From the NCBI GenBank assembly GCA_019636385.1, contig JAHBXT010000001.1, positions 1,302,001 through 1,366,000 of the forward strand: a stretch of 64,000 bases of DNA, in the 5' to 3' direction. This stretch comes from Pirellulaceae bacterium (GTDB lineage Bacteria; Planctomycetota; Planctomycetia; Pirellulales; Pirellulaceae). A model generated the notes under the pieces. The model was not told the origin of the DNA. It worked only from the letters and a program-made list of their open reading frames with translations, and did no database searches. Position 1 is the first letter of the stretch. Every line of letters begins with the position of its first letter. Of this stretch, positions 36,304 through 45,444 are shown piece by piece. Both the position numbers and the translations under genes were made by a program.

Positions 36304-36353
36304 ACCGTCGGCAGACGGTGGGCAAACTATAATTTCACCGTCTAGCGGCGGTG
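36304..36353 (+). promoter_or_regulatory. Mutually exclusive hairpins before the radical SAM gene
   Basis: Four short segments can pair in alternative ways. ACCGTC (36304-36309) pairs with GACGGT (36314-36319). GACGGTG (36314-36320) pairs perfectly with CACCGTC (36336-36342). CACCGTC also pairs with GGCGGTG (36347-36353, one G-T). The array ends 58 bases before the ATG at 36412. This 1:2, 2:3, 3:4 arrangement resembles an attenuator or a leader switch, but there is no T-tract. Confidence 0.35.
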
Positions 36354-36411
36354 ACTGCTGGTAGATTCTTACAGGCCACTTAGCATACAATCCAGGCAGC
36401 GAAAATCGGCA

Positions 36412-37719
36412 ATGAGTACAGAAACCCTAAAGACCGACGTTGGCAGTTACTTTATCAGTAACTACCCACCTTATTCCCAGTGGAACGCCGATGTACTGCC
36501 GCAAGTGCAGCATGCGATGTCACAGCCGCCCAGTCCCGATGTGCCATTGGGACTGTATCTGCACATTCCATTTTGTCGCAAGCGCTGCAAGTTCTGTTAC
36601 TTCAAAGTCTTCACAGGCAAGAACGCCAATGAGATCGAAGACTATGTCCAGGCTTTGTGTAAGGAAATTGAGTTGGTCAGCGCGCTGCCGGTGATGGGTC
36701 AGCGACCATTTCGCTTTGTGTACTTTGGTGGCGGAACGCCCAGTTTTTTGTCGCCTAAGCAGTTGGTCAGCCTGGTCGATCGACTGCGAGCCAACATCCG
36801 TTGGGATCAGGCCGAAGAGGTAACCTTCGAGTGTGAACCGGGCACACTCAGTCAGCCAAAGGTGCAAACGTTGCGCGAATTGGGCGTAACGCGGCTGAGT
36901 TTAGGTGTCGAAAACTTTGATGATGCCGTGTTGGAAGAAAACGGCCGCGCCCACTTGTCCAAAGAGATTCACCGCGCTTGGGAGTGGATCGTGGCGGCTG
37001 GCTTTCCCAACGTCAACATCGACCTGATCGCCGGTATGGTCGGGGAAACGTGGGATAATTGGCGACGCAATATTGACCAAACCCTGCAACTGTCCCCCGA
37101 GAGCGTCACGATTTATCAAATGGAGCTACCTTTCAACACCGTCTACTCGGCGGGAATGTTGAATGAACACTCCGAGTCCCCCGTGGCGGACTGGCCGACC
37201 AAACGGGCCTGGGTTCGGTACGCATTTGAGACACTGGCTCAGGCCGGTTACGTGCAAAGCTCGGCCTATACCATGATCAAAGACCCCAGCAAAGTCGCCT
37301 TCAGCTATCGCGACAACCTGTGGCGCGGAGCCGACCTGTTGGCAACCGGCATCGCTTCGTTTGGCCACGTATCAGGGGTCCACTATCAGAACCTGTCGGA
37401 GTGGCAGCAGTATTTAGCCAGCTTGGCCGACAATCGGCTGCCGCTGGCGCGCGGTTTGGTAACCACTCCAGAGCAGCGACTGATCCGCGAGCTGATCTTG
37501 TTGCTCAAACGCGGCTACGTGGAGCTAGACTATTTTCAGGACAAGCACCACGTTGACATCTGGCAGCGATTCCAATCGACATGGCAGAACTACATCGACT
37601 CCGGCTGGGTTCAGCGCGACGACCGCTGCCTCCGGTTAACCACCGAGGGACTCCTGCGAGTCGACGGGCTGCTGCCCGCTTTTTTTGAACTTGAATATCA
37701 GAACGTACGTTATACCTAA
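36412..37719 (+). CDS. HemN-family radical SAM protein
   Basis: This 435-residue oxygen-independent coproporphyrinogen III oxidase-like protein has the radical SAM [4Fe-4S] motif CRKRCKFCYF near residue 55, preceded by LYLHIPF. The SAM-binding motif YFGGGTPSFLS and the downstream RLSLGVENF strand follow. A HemN C-terminal domain covers about 340-430. HemN oxidatively decarboxylates coproporphyrinogen III; HemW-like relatives carry heme, so the exact role is open. In true HemN a second SAM is bound by residues that cannot be assigned here. The variant CxxxCxxCYF with Tyr-Phe is compatible with either. The gene stands alone, with possible alternative hairpins in its leader. Confidence 0.88.
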   Translation: MSTETLKTDVGSYFISNYPPYSQWNADVLPQVQHAMSQPPSPDVPLGLYLHIPFCRKRCKFCYFKVFTGKNANEIEDYVQALCKEIELVSALPVMGQRPFRFVYFGGGTPSFLSPKQLVSLVDRLRANIRWDQAEEVTFECEPGTLSQPKVQTLRELGVTRLSLGVENFDDAVLEENGRAHLSKEIHRAWEWIVAAGFPNVNIDLIAGMVGETWDNWRRNIDQTLQLSPESVTIYQMELPFNTVYSAGMLNEHSESPVADWPTKRAWVRYAFETLAQAGYVQSSAYTMIKDPSKVAFSYRDNLWRGADLLATGIASFGHVSGVHYQNLSEWQQYLASLADNRLPLARGLVTTPEQRLIRELILLLKRGYVELDYFQDKHHVDIWQRFQSTWQNYIDSGWVQRDDRCLRLTTEGLLRVDGLLPAFFELEYQNVRYT

Positions 37720-38020
37720 TCGTTTCGATCTGATTCTGGAAGATTCTTGGTCGTCTTTCGTCACTCAGCTTCTGCGGTCAACGTTTTGTGTGGCCATGTT
37801 TGGCCATTTTGCGTCGAATTGAAAAGCGAGGCGACCGTTTTCTCGAGAACGTAGCACATTCAAACGAGGATGAGCTGTCTCAAAATGGTTGCTTATTCTC
37901 AGCTTGAAACATCTTCAATGTGCCTCTGTATCGCTGAACATGGCACTAGTGACACGCTGACTCACCTGTAAGTCGAAGAGAACACGTTAATTCTTGTTGG
38001 CGCTCAATTTTTGAGCGACT

Positions 38021-38035
38021 TGGCACGCGGATAGC
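38021..38035 (+). promoter_or_regulatory. Sigma-54-like promoter motif
   Basis: TGGCAC followed by five bases and TAGC matches the -24/-12 consensus (TGGCAC-N5-TTGC) with one mismatch. Transcription from here would begin near 38047 and run to the terminator at 38242-38279. A match of this quality can occur by chance. Confidence 0.25.
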
Positions 38036-38241
38036 TTAAGAGCGAGTCTCAGTTCTCGTCCACTTCGGTTGCGGATGCAGCCGAGGCGGAGATGTTCGAC
38101 GATGACGTAAGTACCTGGTTTGGCATTTTACGAAACACCCCTAGAAAGGAGCCGCCTATCAGCATTGAAGGCTTGGGAGTCAACGCAGTGTCTATTATTT
38201 ACCCTCACCGCAATTCTTAACTACTGTGGTCTCCCCACCCG

Positions 38242-38279
38242 GGCGTCCTCTCCTATAGGGGGCGCCTTTTTTTGTTTTT
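38242..38279 (+). terminator. Strong intrinsic terminator in a gene-free region
   Basis: GGCGTCCTC (38242-38250) pairs with GGGGGCGCC (38258-38266), with two G-T pairs and a 7-base loop. A run of seven T, then G and five T, follows. It is more than 500 bases from the radical SAM stop, with no gene in between, so it may end a small RNA. Confidence 0.7.
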
Positions 38280-38527
38280 CGCTCATATCTGTTAGGCCGG
38301 TGCGGTCCCAGATTCATTGCCTTTGAACACGCTTGGAGGCTCTCGGCTCGCTCTGGGTACACCCACCCGTTTGCAGCAGCCCGCTCAGGCCGCCTTCGAA
38401 TCGTCGGGTCGATCACTTTAATAACTCGCCGACAGCGCCGTCCGCACCGTTCCGCAGCCACCAATGGCCTCTGTGATTTGGCTATACTAGTTACATCGCC
38501 TTGCCCCCTGTCATGACTGGCACCCTG

Positions 38528-39883
38528 ATGAAGCCAAAGCTCTGCATTTTGTCTGCTGTATTCGCCTGGCTTATGTTGTGTGGGCAACAAACCAGTGCCA
38601 CAGCCAACGATTCGTTTCCCTGGCGTGTCGGCTCGGCTACCGCTGCGATGCAGGCCGACGACGACATGGTAATCGGCGGTGGCATCGGCCCGGGAAAAGT
38701 CCAAGGTCAAGAGGGCAAGCTACAAGCGACTGCTATCGTTATTCACGGACAGACCAAGCTGTGCCTCGTGGGCGTCGACATCTTGATGATGGATCGCGAT
38801 TATATGGATCAAGCCGCACGCGGCATCGAGGCGACCTGCGACATCCCGTTTGACAACATTCTGATCAATGCCAGCCACACGCATCATGCTCCATCAACCG
38901 TCACGGTGCATGACTACCAGCGCGACGAAGAATTTTGCCGTCGCACGGTGGCCGCTATCGTCCAAGCGGCAGCTCACGCCGATGTGGCCGCGCGCAGCGC
39001 GCCACCCAGTCGCGGCCTGTTTCGCTTGGGGCAAGAAGCAACGGTTGGCCAGAACAGCCGCCAGTTGCTCAAAGATGGTCTGATCTACTGGATTGGCCCG
39101 CGCGATGATTTTGTCCGACCAACCGATCCATTCGATGTCGATCTACCTGTCATCGCCTTTCGGCAGTCCAGCGGAATGTTGACAGGGTTAGTGTTCAATC
39201 ACTCGACGCATTGCATTGGCACGCGTAGCGGCCTACGCTCGCCCAGCTTTTATGGCCTAGCAGCGCAAGAGTTGGCCGAACAACACGGCGTACCCGTGAC
39301 TTTCCTGTCGGGTGCGGCCGGGTCGACTCACAATCTGGTTCTCAACTGCGACGAGATGGTCACACGCCTGAAGTCGGCCTTCAATGACGCGCTTGACCAG
39401 GCCCAACCCTTGCAATCAACAAGACTAGCTGCCAAACGTGCCGAAGTGCAGTTTCAATTTCGCACGTTTGATGAACAAACCGAAGACCGCGCGGTATTGG
39501 CATATTGTCGCAAGTACGCGCCGCAACATGCCGACGACATCGCCCGGGTGTTTCGAGAGAGTCGCCTGAAATTGAAGCCGCTGCAGGGACAATCGCGACC
39601 GATGTGGCTGCAAGCCATGCGCATTGGCGAAATTTATCTAGTAGGTGTGCCCGCTGAATTTTTCACCGTGCTGGGACTGGAAATCAAACGCCGCTCGCCG
39701 CACCGATACACCTTTGTTTGTGGGCTATCGAACGACTATGTTGGCTACTTGCCCAGTCGTCAGGGATTTGCCAACGGTGGTTATCAGACCTGGATGGGCC
39801 TGCACAGCTTTGCCGAGATCGGCACTGGCGAAATGGTAGTTGAGGAATGCCTTCAGCTACTGGAGCAACTAGGCGCTCTGTAG
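38528..39883 (+). CDS. Exported neutral/alkaline ceramidase-like enzyme
   Basis: The ATG at 38528 starts a signal peptide (CILSAVFAWLMLCGQQTSATA), so it is preferred to an upstream TTG at 38501; 451 residues result. The motif NASHTHHAPS and the following His-containing segment VFNHSTHCIG match zinc-binding positions of the neutral ceramidase N-terminal family. FLSGAAGSTHN later resembles the family's metal-proximal loop. In ceramidases the zinc enzyme cleaves N-acyl sphingoid bases. Planctomycetes have many paralogues, and true ceramide substrate is not shown. The C-terminal part (residues about 360-450) includes the family motif GLSNDYVGYLP. A -10-like TATACT lies 40 bases upstream. Confidence 0.87.
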   Translation: MKPKLCILSAVFAWLMLCGQQTSATANDSFPWRVGSATAAMQADDDMVIGGGIGPGKVQGQEGKLQATAIVIHGQTKLCLVGVDILMMDRDYMDQAARGIEATCDIPFDNILINASHTHHAPSTVTVHDYQRDEEFCRRTVAAIVQAAAHADVAARSAPPSRGLFRLGQEATVGQNSRQLLKDGLIYWIGPRDDFVRPTDPFDVDLPVIAFRQSSGMLTGLVFNHSTHCIGTRSGLRSPSFYGLAAQELAEQHGVPVTFLSGAAGSTHNLVLNCDEMVTRLKSAFNDALDQAQPLQSTRLAAKRAEVQFQFRTFDEQTEDRAVLAYCRKYAPQHADDIARVFRESRLKLKPLQGQSRPMWLQAMRIGEIYLVGVPAEFFTVLGLEIKRRSPHRYTFVCGLSNDYVGYLPSRQGFANGGYQTWMGLHSFAEIGTGEMVVEECLQLLEQLGAL

Positions 39884-40064
39884 CCACCGTCGCGTAGAGC
39901 CGTTCGCTCAGTTCAGTCAGCACAGTTGGCGGGCCGGCGCGGGGCCAACCAAACTGGAAGTTACGACCTTGATTTCTCTCCGCGCGAATTGGGTGCTCGT
40001 GCACAGCTTGCTTTGGCCTCGCTGGTCTCACCCTGGACATTACGTGAGCAGTAGCAAGGTTAAA

Positions 40065-41069
40065 CTACCGACAGCGCCACCAAAGGTGTTCAGGCAAGCA
40101 TTGGGCGTGAGCCGCCGCTTGAATCGCGCTGCGATAGCGCTTCGCGTCAGCAGGATAGCCGGCTGTCGGGCGCAGTCCTGAAACATGCCGACTCCAAAAA
40201 TGATTGATCGACTCCATCAAACGCTCGCGCACATACTTGGCAGCCATCGAAGCCAAGGCGGTGGGTGCAAATGCATCTCCGCCGATTGTAAAGTGTAGCG
40301 AGAGTTTCTGAGGGGCGATTGCTTGATAACTGCAGCGTGCGACAGTCGCTTGAATTTCTGTGAACCAACTGTCGGGCATCCACTCCAGCAACATTGGCAG
40401 GTAATTCGTTCGTCCTCCCTGTCGATCGCAATAGACTTCAATTTCAACGTCAGGAGCGCATTCCATTAGCGCGGCCACCAATTGAAGACTGGCCTGTGAC
40501 AGTAGCCGGCCCTTGGAGTCGAATCGTTGGACCTGCCGATTGAACTCGGGTTCGCTAATGATTTTGGTTCGTACCGCCAACAACTCGATGTTCAGCGCTC
40601 TCAACGCAGCGCGAGCCAATTCGTTAAGTCGATTGACTTCGTCGGCGGTGCTAGCTGCGCTGGCGGGCACCGGCAGACCGGCGAGGGCATCATACCACGG
40701 CAGATTCTCTGACCAATCGTCTGAACCGGGTGACAAGTGTTGTAGCAACTGAACCATGTTCGCAGGCTCGGCGGTGCCACCTGCTGGAGGTTTTAAGAGG
40801 CCCACCATGGCCAGCAGACCATATTCCAGCGACCCTAAACCGCTGCCGGAACGATACAGCTTTTTGGAGTCTCCTAGTGGCACATGAGAGCACCCGGATG
40901 CCCAGGCGGATGGGGCAAACTGTGGGCTAAGACATAAGGAAAACTGAGTGTCGGATAGTCCATGGGGAACCAGCCAGGCCGAGCCGCCTATCAGTAGCGG
41001 CCCTAAACTGGGGCCATAACCAGCTTCGTCTATGCCGATTATTAGTTTTTTTCCGGAGCCTGGGCTCAT
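40065..41069 (-). CDS. Divergent RNase HII family protein with a large insertion
   Basis: All four acidic positions of RNase HII can be placed in these 334 residues: Asp14 and Glu15 in GIDEAGYGPSLGP, Asp215 in VYCDRQGG and Asp265 in GGDAFAPTALASMAAKYVRE. The DSKKL motif (67-71) and GYP (304-306) are also present. RNase HII cuts the RNA strand of RNA-DNA hybrids and removes misincorporated ribonucleotides. Typical enzymes have about 200-220 residues; here roughly 80 extra residues lie between DSKKL and the third Asp. It may be a second, planctomycete-type RNase H2 or a paralogue with a changed substrate. The gene is convergent with the ceramidase-like gene and divergent from the secretin-domain gene. 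Confidence 0.8.
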   Translation of the reverse strand: MSPGSGKKLIIGIDEAGYGPSLGPLLIGGSAWLVPHGLSDTQFSLCLSPQFAPSAWASGCSHVPLGDSKKLYRSGSGLGSLEYGLLAMVGLLKPPAGGTAEPANMVQLLQHLSPGSDDWSENLPWYDALAGLPVPASAASTADEVNRLNELARAALRALNIELLAVRTKIISEPEFNRQVQRFDSKGRLLSQASLQLVAALMECAPDVEIEVYCDRQGGRTNYLPMLLEWMPDSWFTEIQATVARCSYQAIAPQKLSLHFTIGGDAFAPTALASMAAKYVRERLMESINHFWSRHVSGLRPTAGYPADAKRYRSAIQAAAHAQCLPEHLWWRCR

Positions 41070-41185
41070 AAGCTGGGTAACTCTGGAGGCGATTCCTGGT
41101 AGATTTGGAGCGGCTGGTTATCCATAATAACAGTTGGTGCAGATCTCACACGATCACAAGCGGCATTCGGTAGCTGAGCTTATCT

Positions 41186-44100
41186 ATGAAACTGTTTCTT
41201 CGTCCACTGTTTACTGTTTGTATGTGTTGCTGGTTTGCACTGGCCGCACCGCAAGCATCTGTGCATGCTCAAAACACCATCGTCGCGCCGGCCGCAAAAA
41301 TCTCGGAAGAGGAAGCGCTTGCCCGACTGGATCAAGTTTTGGCCGATGCGGGGGTCGATCCGGCCAACTATACGCCACCAGCGGATACACCTCAACCGGC
41401 AGCCGATTCAACTGCGCGACCAGGCAAAACTCCGGACGCCAAGGCTGCCAAGCCAGAAGACGGCGCAAAACCCGTTGTGCGAACAAGCGAGCCTTCGCAA
41501 CCTGCCGATCCCAAAGAATTGACATCCGCCAAACCCAACGATGAAGGCAAAATCGAGTTCCAATTTCGCAATCAACCCTGGCCTGATGTGCTGCGATGGT
41601 TGGCGACGGTTTCGGATCAATCGTTGGATTGGCAGGAGTTGCCAGGCGACTACATCAACCTGTCTACGCGCCAGCCGTACACATTGGAGGAAACCAAGGA
41701 CGCCATCAACCGCGCGCTGTTGTTGCGTGGATACACGTTGCTGGAACACGACCGCGCCTTGACGGTGGCCAAGACCGAAGGTCTCAACCCATCGATCGTA
41801 CCTCGCGTTCGACCAGAGCAGCTGGCCACCACTCCGCCACACAGTTTTGTGCGAACGACGTTCGAATTGAGCTGGTTGCTGCCTGAGGATGTGGTAAACG
41901 AATTTGGCAGTTTAATCAGCAAGAACGGCCAACTGCTATCTCTGGCTTCGACCAATCGCGTCGAAGCTATGGATGCCGCCGGCAACTTGCGCGAGATTTA
42001 CGATATTTTGACTGAAGAGCAATCCGCTGCCGCGTTGGAAAACCTGGCCCAGCAGTTTCACCTGGCGTTTGCTCGAGCGTCACGGGTCAAGACTGACTTA
42101 GAAGCATTTTTAGGGGTCCAAGCCAACCAGTCGGCGCAACGCACTATGCCGCCAGGTGTCGATCCGCAGCAAATGCAGCAGCAGATGCAACAGCAGATGC
42201 AGCAGATGCAGCAGCAGATGCAACAACAAATGGCTGCGCAACAACAGCAAAATCAGCGACAAGGCAAGCCCAGTGCGCAACCAAGTGCTAGCGGACGTCA
42301 GCGACCGGAGAACGTGTTGATTTTTGCCAATGATCGTAACAACACCCTGATCGTCCACGCACCGCCCCACAAGCGAGCCATGATTGAATCGTTTATCAAG
42401 CGCGTCGACGTACCCAACGAATTGGCGACCGACTTTGAGCGCATCAGCATTCGCATGAAAGTATTCCGCCTGATTTCGTTGTCACCCCAAGAGCTGATCG
42501 CTTCGCTGAACGCTATGGACGTACTGGACCCAGCCACACGACTTCAAGTCAACGAAGAGAATCGCTCGGTGACCGCCTTCGCATCGCTGGCCGATCAATT
42601 GTTGATCCAGCGGGTCATCGACCGCTTGGACGGATCGCAACGGTCGCTAGAGGTCGTTCAACTGCGCCGATTGGATTCTGAATCTGTGGCCAACACAGTT
42701 CGGTCCTTGTTGGGTGGCGACGAAGAGGAAAAGACGCAGAATCGCTATGACTATTGGAATTTTGGCTCGCGCAACAGTGGTAACGACAAGAAACCTGAAA
42801 AAATGAGGGTGACGGCCAATATTCAAGACAATCAACTGCTGCTGTGGGTTAATCAAATTGAATACGACGAAGTCCAGAAGCTGCTGGTGAAACTGGGCGA
42901 GATTCCCCAGCCGGGCGGCCGCTCCAGCACCGTGCGTGTCATCGACGCATCGCGATCGCGCGACACACTTCAGTATCTCAAGCAGCTTAAAGAGCATTGG
43001 GAGAAAAACTACGAAAACTCCATGATCATTCCGGATGACTCGGAATTCTTGGATCAACCCGCCAACGAAGCAGACTCGAATAAGTCACCCGCGGCACCAG
43101 CCGACGACCGGGACTCAATTTCCCGCAATCGATCGAGTCACCAATCGACATTGCGACTGGTTGGGACGACCAATCCGTTTAGTAGCTCGGATGACTCGAC
43201 CAGCCAATCCGCCGACAACGATGACTCACGTGCCCAGGCGAAAAGTAGTCCATCCACTGGCAAGCCACCCGTTAAGATTCGACTGGATGAGCGCGGCAAT
43301 TTGGTTATCGAATCCGACGATACCGATGCTCTGGACCAATTGGAAATCTGGATGCAGGATCAGCGTCCCCCGCGTCGCGAATACGATGTATTTAAGGTCA
43401 AGCATGCTCCAGTGACGTGGATTCGGCTGAACTTGAAAGAATATTTTGCGAAAAAGAAGGATGAACCTCAACAAACCCGCAACCCCTACTGGTGGGACTA
43501 CGACTCGCGACCCGCACAGAGCACTAAGAACGATCGTCAACTGGGCAAGCGTGCAGAGATTGATTTTGTCGCTGATGAAGATACGGGAACCATTGTCGTG
43601 CGCAATGCCGACCGACGCGATTTAAAGACCATTGGCGAGCTGATTGAGCTGTGGGACGTTCCGTCCAAGCCGGTATCAGAATCGCTCATGCGGTTCACAA
43701 AGACCGTGACGCTCAAGCATTCCCGAGCCGATAAGGTCATCGAGACGGTGAAAGAGGCCTATCGCGATCTGCTCAGTTCAAACGACAAAGCCTTTGAGAA
43801 AAAGGATGCTGAGGGTGACGCAAAGCGCGAATCCGGTGGTATGGATTTCATGTACAAAGGCCGACTGTCGCTGGCAGCCGACGAAGTAAGCAACCGGGTT
43901 ATCGTTTCCGCTCAAGGACCTGAGCTGCTGAAAGTTGTACTGGCTACGATCAGCGATTTGGACGAGGCGGCCAAGGATCAGGGGTATATCAAAGTAGTGG
44001 CCCTAGGTGACGGCCTGACTCCCGATGCCCTTAAAGATGCACTACAAACCATCCTGACGACTCCCAAGTCAGACAACGCACAAGCTCAGCAAGCGCAAGC

Positions 44101-44203
44101 CCAGGCTAAGGCCCAAGCGGAAGCCGCAGACAGAGCGCAGCAGGCCGGCCAACTTAATAGCTCCAGCAATAACACTCGGAGAAGCCGTGGCTCGTCACGA
44201 TGA
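41186..44203 (+). CDS. Exported secretin N-domain (NolW-like) protein without a secretin barrel
   Basis: The 1,005-residue product begins with a signal peptide (residues 1-29, ending ASVHAQ). Several secretin short domains can be seen: near 470-505 (LTLQVNEENRSV-type), 515-590 (VVQLRRLDSESVANTVRSLL), 730-830 (VFKVKHAPVTW, GTIVVRNADRRDL) and 840-930 (VTLKHSRADKVIETVKEAY, RVIVSAQGPELL). A Gln/Met-rich tract interrupts them at about 327-355. The C-terminus is a Gln/Ala low-complexity tail. No C-terminal secretin pore domain is visible, so it probably acts as a periplasmic scaffold. The stop overlaps the fhcB start by 4 bases, suggesting translational coupling. Confidence 0.83.
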   Translation: MKLFLRPLFTVCMCCWFALAAPQASVHAQNTIVAPAAKISEEEALARLDQVLADAGVDPANYTPPADTPQPAADSTARPGKTPDAKAAKPEDGAKPVVRTSEPSQPADPKELTSAKPNDEGKIEFQFRNQPWPDVLRWLATVSDQSLDWQELPGDYINLSTRQPYTLEETKDAINRALLLRGYTLLEHDRALTVAKTEGLNPSIVPRVRPEQLATTPPHSFVRTTFELSWLLPEDVVNEFGSLISKNGQLLSLASTNRVEAMDAAGNLREIYDILTEEQSAAALENLAQQFHLAFARASRVKTDLEAFLGVQANQSAQRTMPPGVDPQQMQQQMQQQMQQMQQQMQQQMAAQQQQNQRQGKPSAQPSASGRQRPENVLIFANDRNNTLIVHAPPHKRAMIESFIKRVDVPNELATDFERISIRMKVFRLISLSPQELIASLNAMDVLDPATRLQVNEENRSVTAFASLADQLLIQRVIDRLDGSQRSLEVVQLRRLDSESVANTVRSLLGGDEEEKTQNRYDYWNFGSRNSGNDKKPEKMRVTANIQDNQLLLWVNQIEYDEVQKLLVKLGEIPQPGGRSSTVRVIDASRSRDTLQYLKQLKEHWEKNYENSMIIPDDSEFLDQPANEADSNKSPAAPADDRDSISRNRSSHQSTLRLVGTTNPFSSSDDSTSQSADNDDSRAQAKSSPSTGKPPVKIRLDERGNLVIESDDTDALDQLEIWMQDQRPPRREYDVFKVKHAPVTWIRLNLKEYFAKKKDEPQQTRNPYWWDYDSRPAQSTKNDRQLGKRAEIDFVADEDTGTIVVRNADRRDLKTIGELIELWDVPSKPVSESLMRFTKTVTLKHSRADKVIETVKEAYRDLLSSNDKAFEKKDAEGDAKRESGGMDFMYKGRLSLAADEVSNRVIVSAQGPELLKVVLATISDLDEAAKDQGYIKVVALGDGLTPDALKDALQTILTTPKSDNAQAQQAQAQAKAQAEAADRAQQAGQLNSSSNNTRRSRGSSR
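42166..42250 (+). repeat. CAG/ATG-rich low-complexity tract
   Basis: Short near-repeats of CAGCAGATG and CAACAA encode a Gln/Met-rich stretch inside the secretin-domain protein. Such tracts can slip in replication and change length between strains. Confidence 0.8.
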
Positions 44204-45444
44204 CGAAACATCCCGTTTCGATATGTGCCATTTGCGGCCTGCTGTGTGCGGATGATCGTCAGGCCGAGAGCAATTCGGTACACAGTTGTGGCCGTCGCGT
44301 GGCTTGGTTCCATCAGCATCGCCCGGCAACTTCCCAGGCTGCGCTTGGTTGCGGAACGAATATTCCGCTGGAGTCAGTTTGCGCTCAGATAGATCGTGTC
44401 CTAACCACCGCCAAACGCCCGCTGATCTGGATCGACGGCGCGGATGTACAAACGATGCGCGCCGCCGTCCTGCTTGCTCAGAAACACTTTGGCACAATCC
44501 ATGTGGCGCAATCCTCAGGCCAAAGTGCCGTACAGCGCGTAATGACCGGGGATGGCTGGTTCGGAACGACATTGGCCGATGCATCTCGACATAGCCGGCT
44601 CTTGATCACCCTGGGCAGTAGTTGGATCGAACGCAGTCCGAAGCTCTTAGATGGTTTCGATTTTGCCGAAAGCTGCCGGTGGTGGCAAATCGATGTCGAG
44701 AACGGGCAGCAACATCCGGCGCTTCCTGCCCCCACCCGCCGCCTGTTGTGGCCCAGAGCCGATTGGTATCGAAATTTTTCACGTGTGGCCAGTTTATTGC
44801 AACGAACAAGTGAACCAACGTTTGACGCGACATCCGCTGAAATCGTAGATCTAGCTTGCGCACTGCGCGAATCTTCGAATTCGACGATCGCTTGGGAAGT
44901 GTCGCAGTTGAACAACCCAGATGATGAATTGCTGATTCATCACCTGTGGAATTTAGCCCGCGTGGTCAATTCTTCCAACCGCTGCCAACTGCTCGCGTTC
45001 GATAGTCAGCCTGGACTGGTGACGGCGCAGGCGGCTCTAATGTGGCTGACGGGCTGCTCGGCCACTGCCAGCTACAGCGGCACTGATTGGAGTTGTCCTA
45101 CTTATCTGTCAGCGTTTCAGTTGTCTGACTGGCAGCGAGAATTCGATGGCATCGTGCTGGTCCGCAATACACCCTCGCCAGAACCGCTTACGCCACTGCG
45201 CTCAGAGGTCACTTTGAGCGAAAGTTCGATGGCGTTTCGAGATGGTTTACACGCCGGCCGACAGATGGTGGCCGCTGTTGGCGTTGAAGACAGCGGCTTT
45301 TTGATACGTGGCGACCACGGCGCGACACACCATCTAGCGCCTGCCATGAGTTCAAACCATCAACTGTCCGGCGATTTACCTCGGGCATGTCGGTTGCTAA
45401 CAACGACTCTGGAGATGGCTCTCTGTGAAAAGAGTCGGCTATGA
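44200..45444 (+). CDS. fhcB: Formyltransferase/hydrolase complex subunit B (FwdB/FmdB-like)
   Basis: This 414-residue protein is homologous to the molybdopterin-family subunit B of archaeal formylmethanofuran dehydrogenase. In bacteria with the H4MPT pathway it belongs to the Fhc complex, which hydrolyses the formyl carrier instead of oxidising formate. An N-terminal Fe-S-like Cys set is kept: Cys9, Cys12, Cys16 (CAICGLLC) and Cys30. The remainder shows the family fold (PLIWIDGADVQ, LLITLGSSWIE) and is shorter than archaeal FwdB. The ATG overlaps the upstream secretin-domain stop by 4 bases and the fhcA start overlaps its stop by 4 bases. Identification rests on operon context as much as on sequence. 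Confidence 0.88.
   Translation: MTKHPVSICAICGLLCADDRQAESNSVHSCGRRVAWFHQHRPATSQAALGCGTNIPLESVCAQIDRVLTTAKRPLIWIDGADVQTMRAAVLLAQKHFGTIHVAQSSGQSAVQRVMTGDGWFGTTLADASRHSRLLITLGSSWIERSPKLLDGFDFAESCRWWQIDVENGQQHPALPAPTRRLLWPRADWYRNFSRVASLLQRTSEPTFDATSAEIVDLACALRESSNSTIAWEVSQLNNPDDELLIHHLWNLARVVNSSNRCQLLAFDSQPGLVTAQAALMWLTGCSATASYSGTDWSCPTYLSAFQLSDWQREFDGIVLVRNTPSPEPLTPLRSEVTLSESSMAFRDGLHAGRQMVAAVGVEDSGFLIRGDHGATHHLAPAMSSNHQLSGDLPRACRLLTTTLEMALCEKSRL

Larger units (their letters stand above)
37720..38527. other. Long non-coding region with terminator and possible small RNA
   Basis: No frame in these 808 bases is convincing. Frames at 38120-38326 (plus) and 38195-38710 (minus) run through the terminator or the next gene. 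Three structural elements are listed separately: a sigma-54-like motif, a strong terminator, and a -10-like TATACT at 38483-38488 ahead of the ceramidase-like gene. A 7-bp hairpin CGCTCAA-TTT-TTGAGCG (38001-38017) lies just before the sigma-54-like motif. Confidence 0.5.

Noticed and set aside
38120..38326. 68-residue plus-strand frame
   Set aside because: It runs through the strong intrinsic terminator at 38242-38279.
42166..42250. Possible CRISPR or direct-repeat array
   Set aside because: The repeats are in frame and code for a Gln/Met-rich stretch of the secretin-domain protein; no spacers are present.
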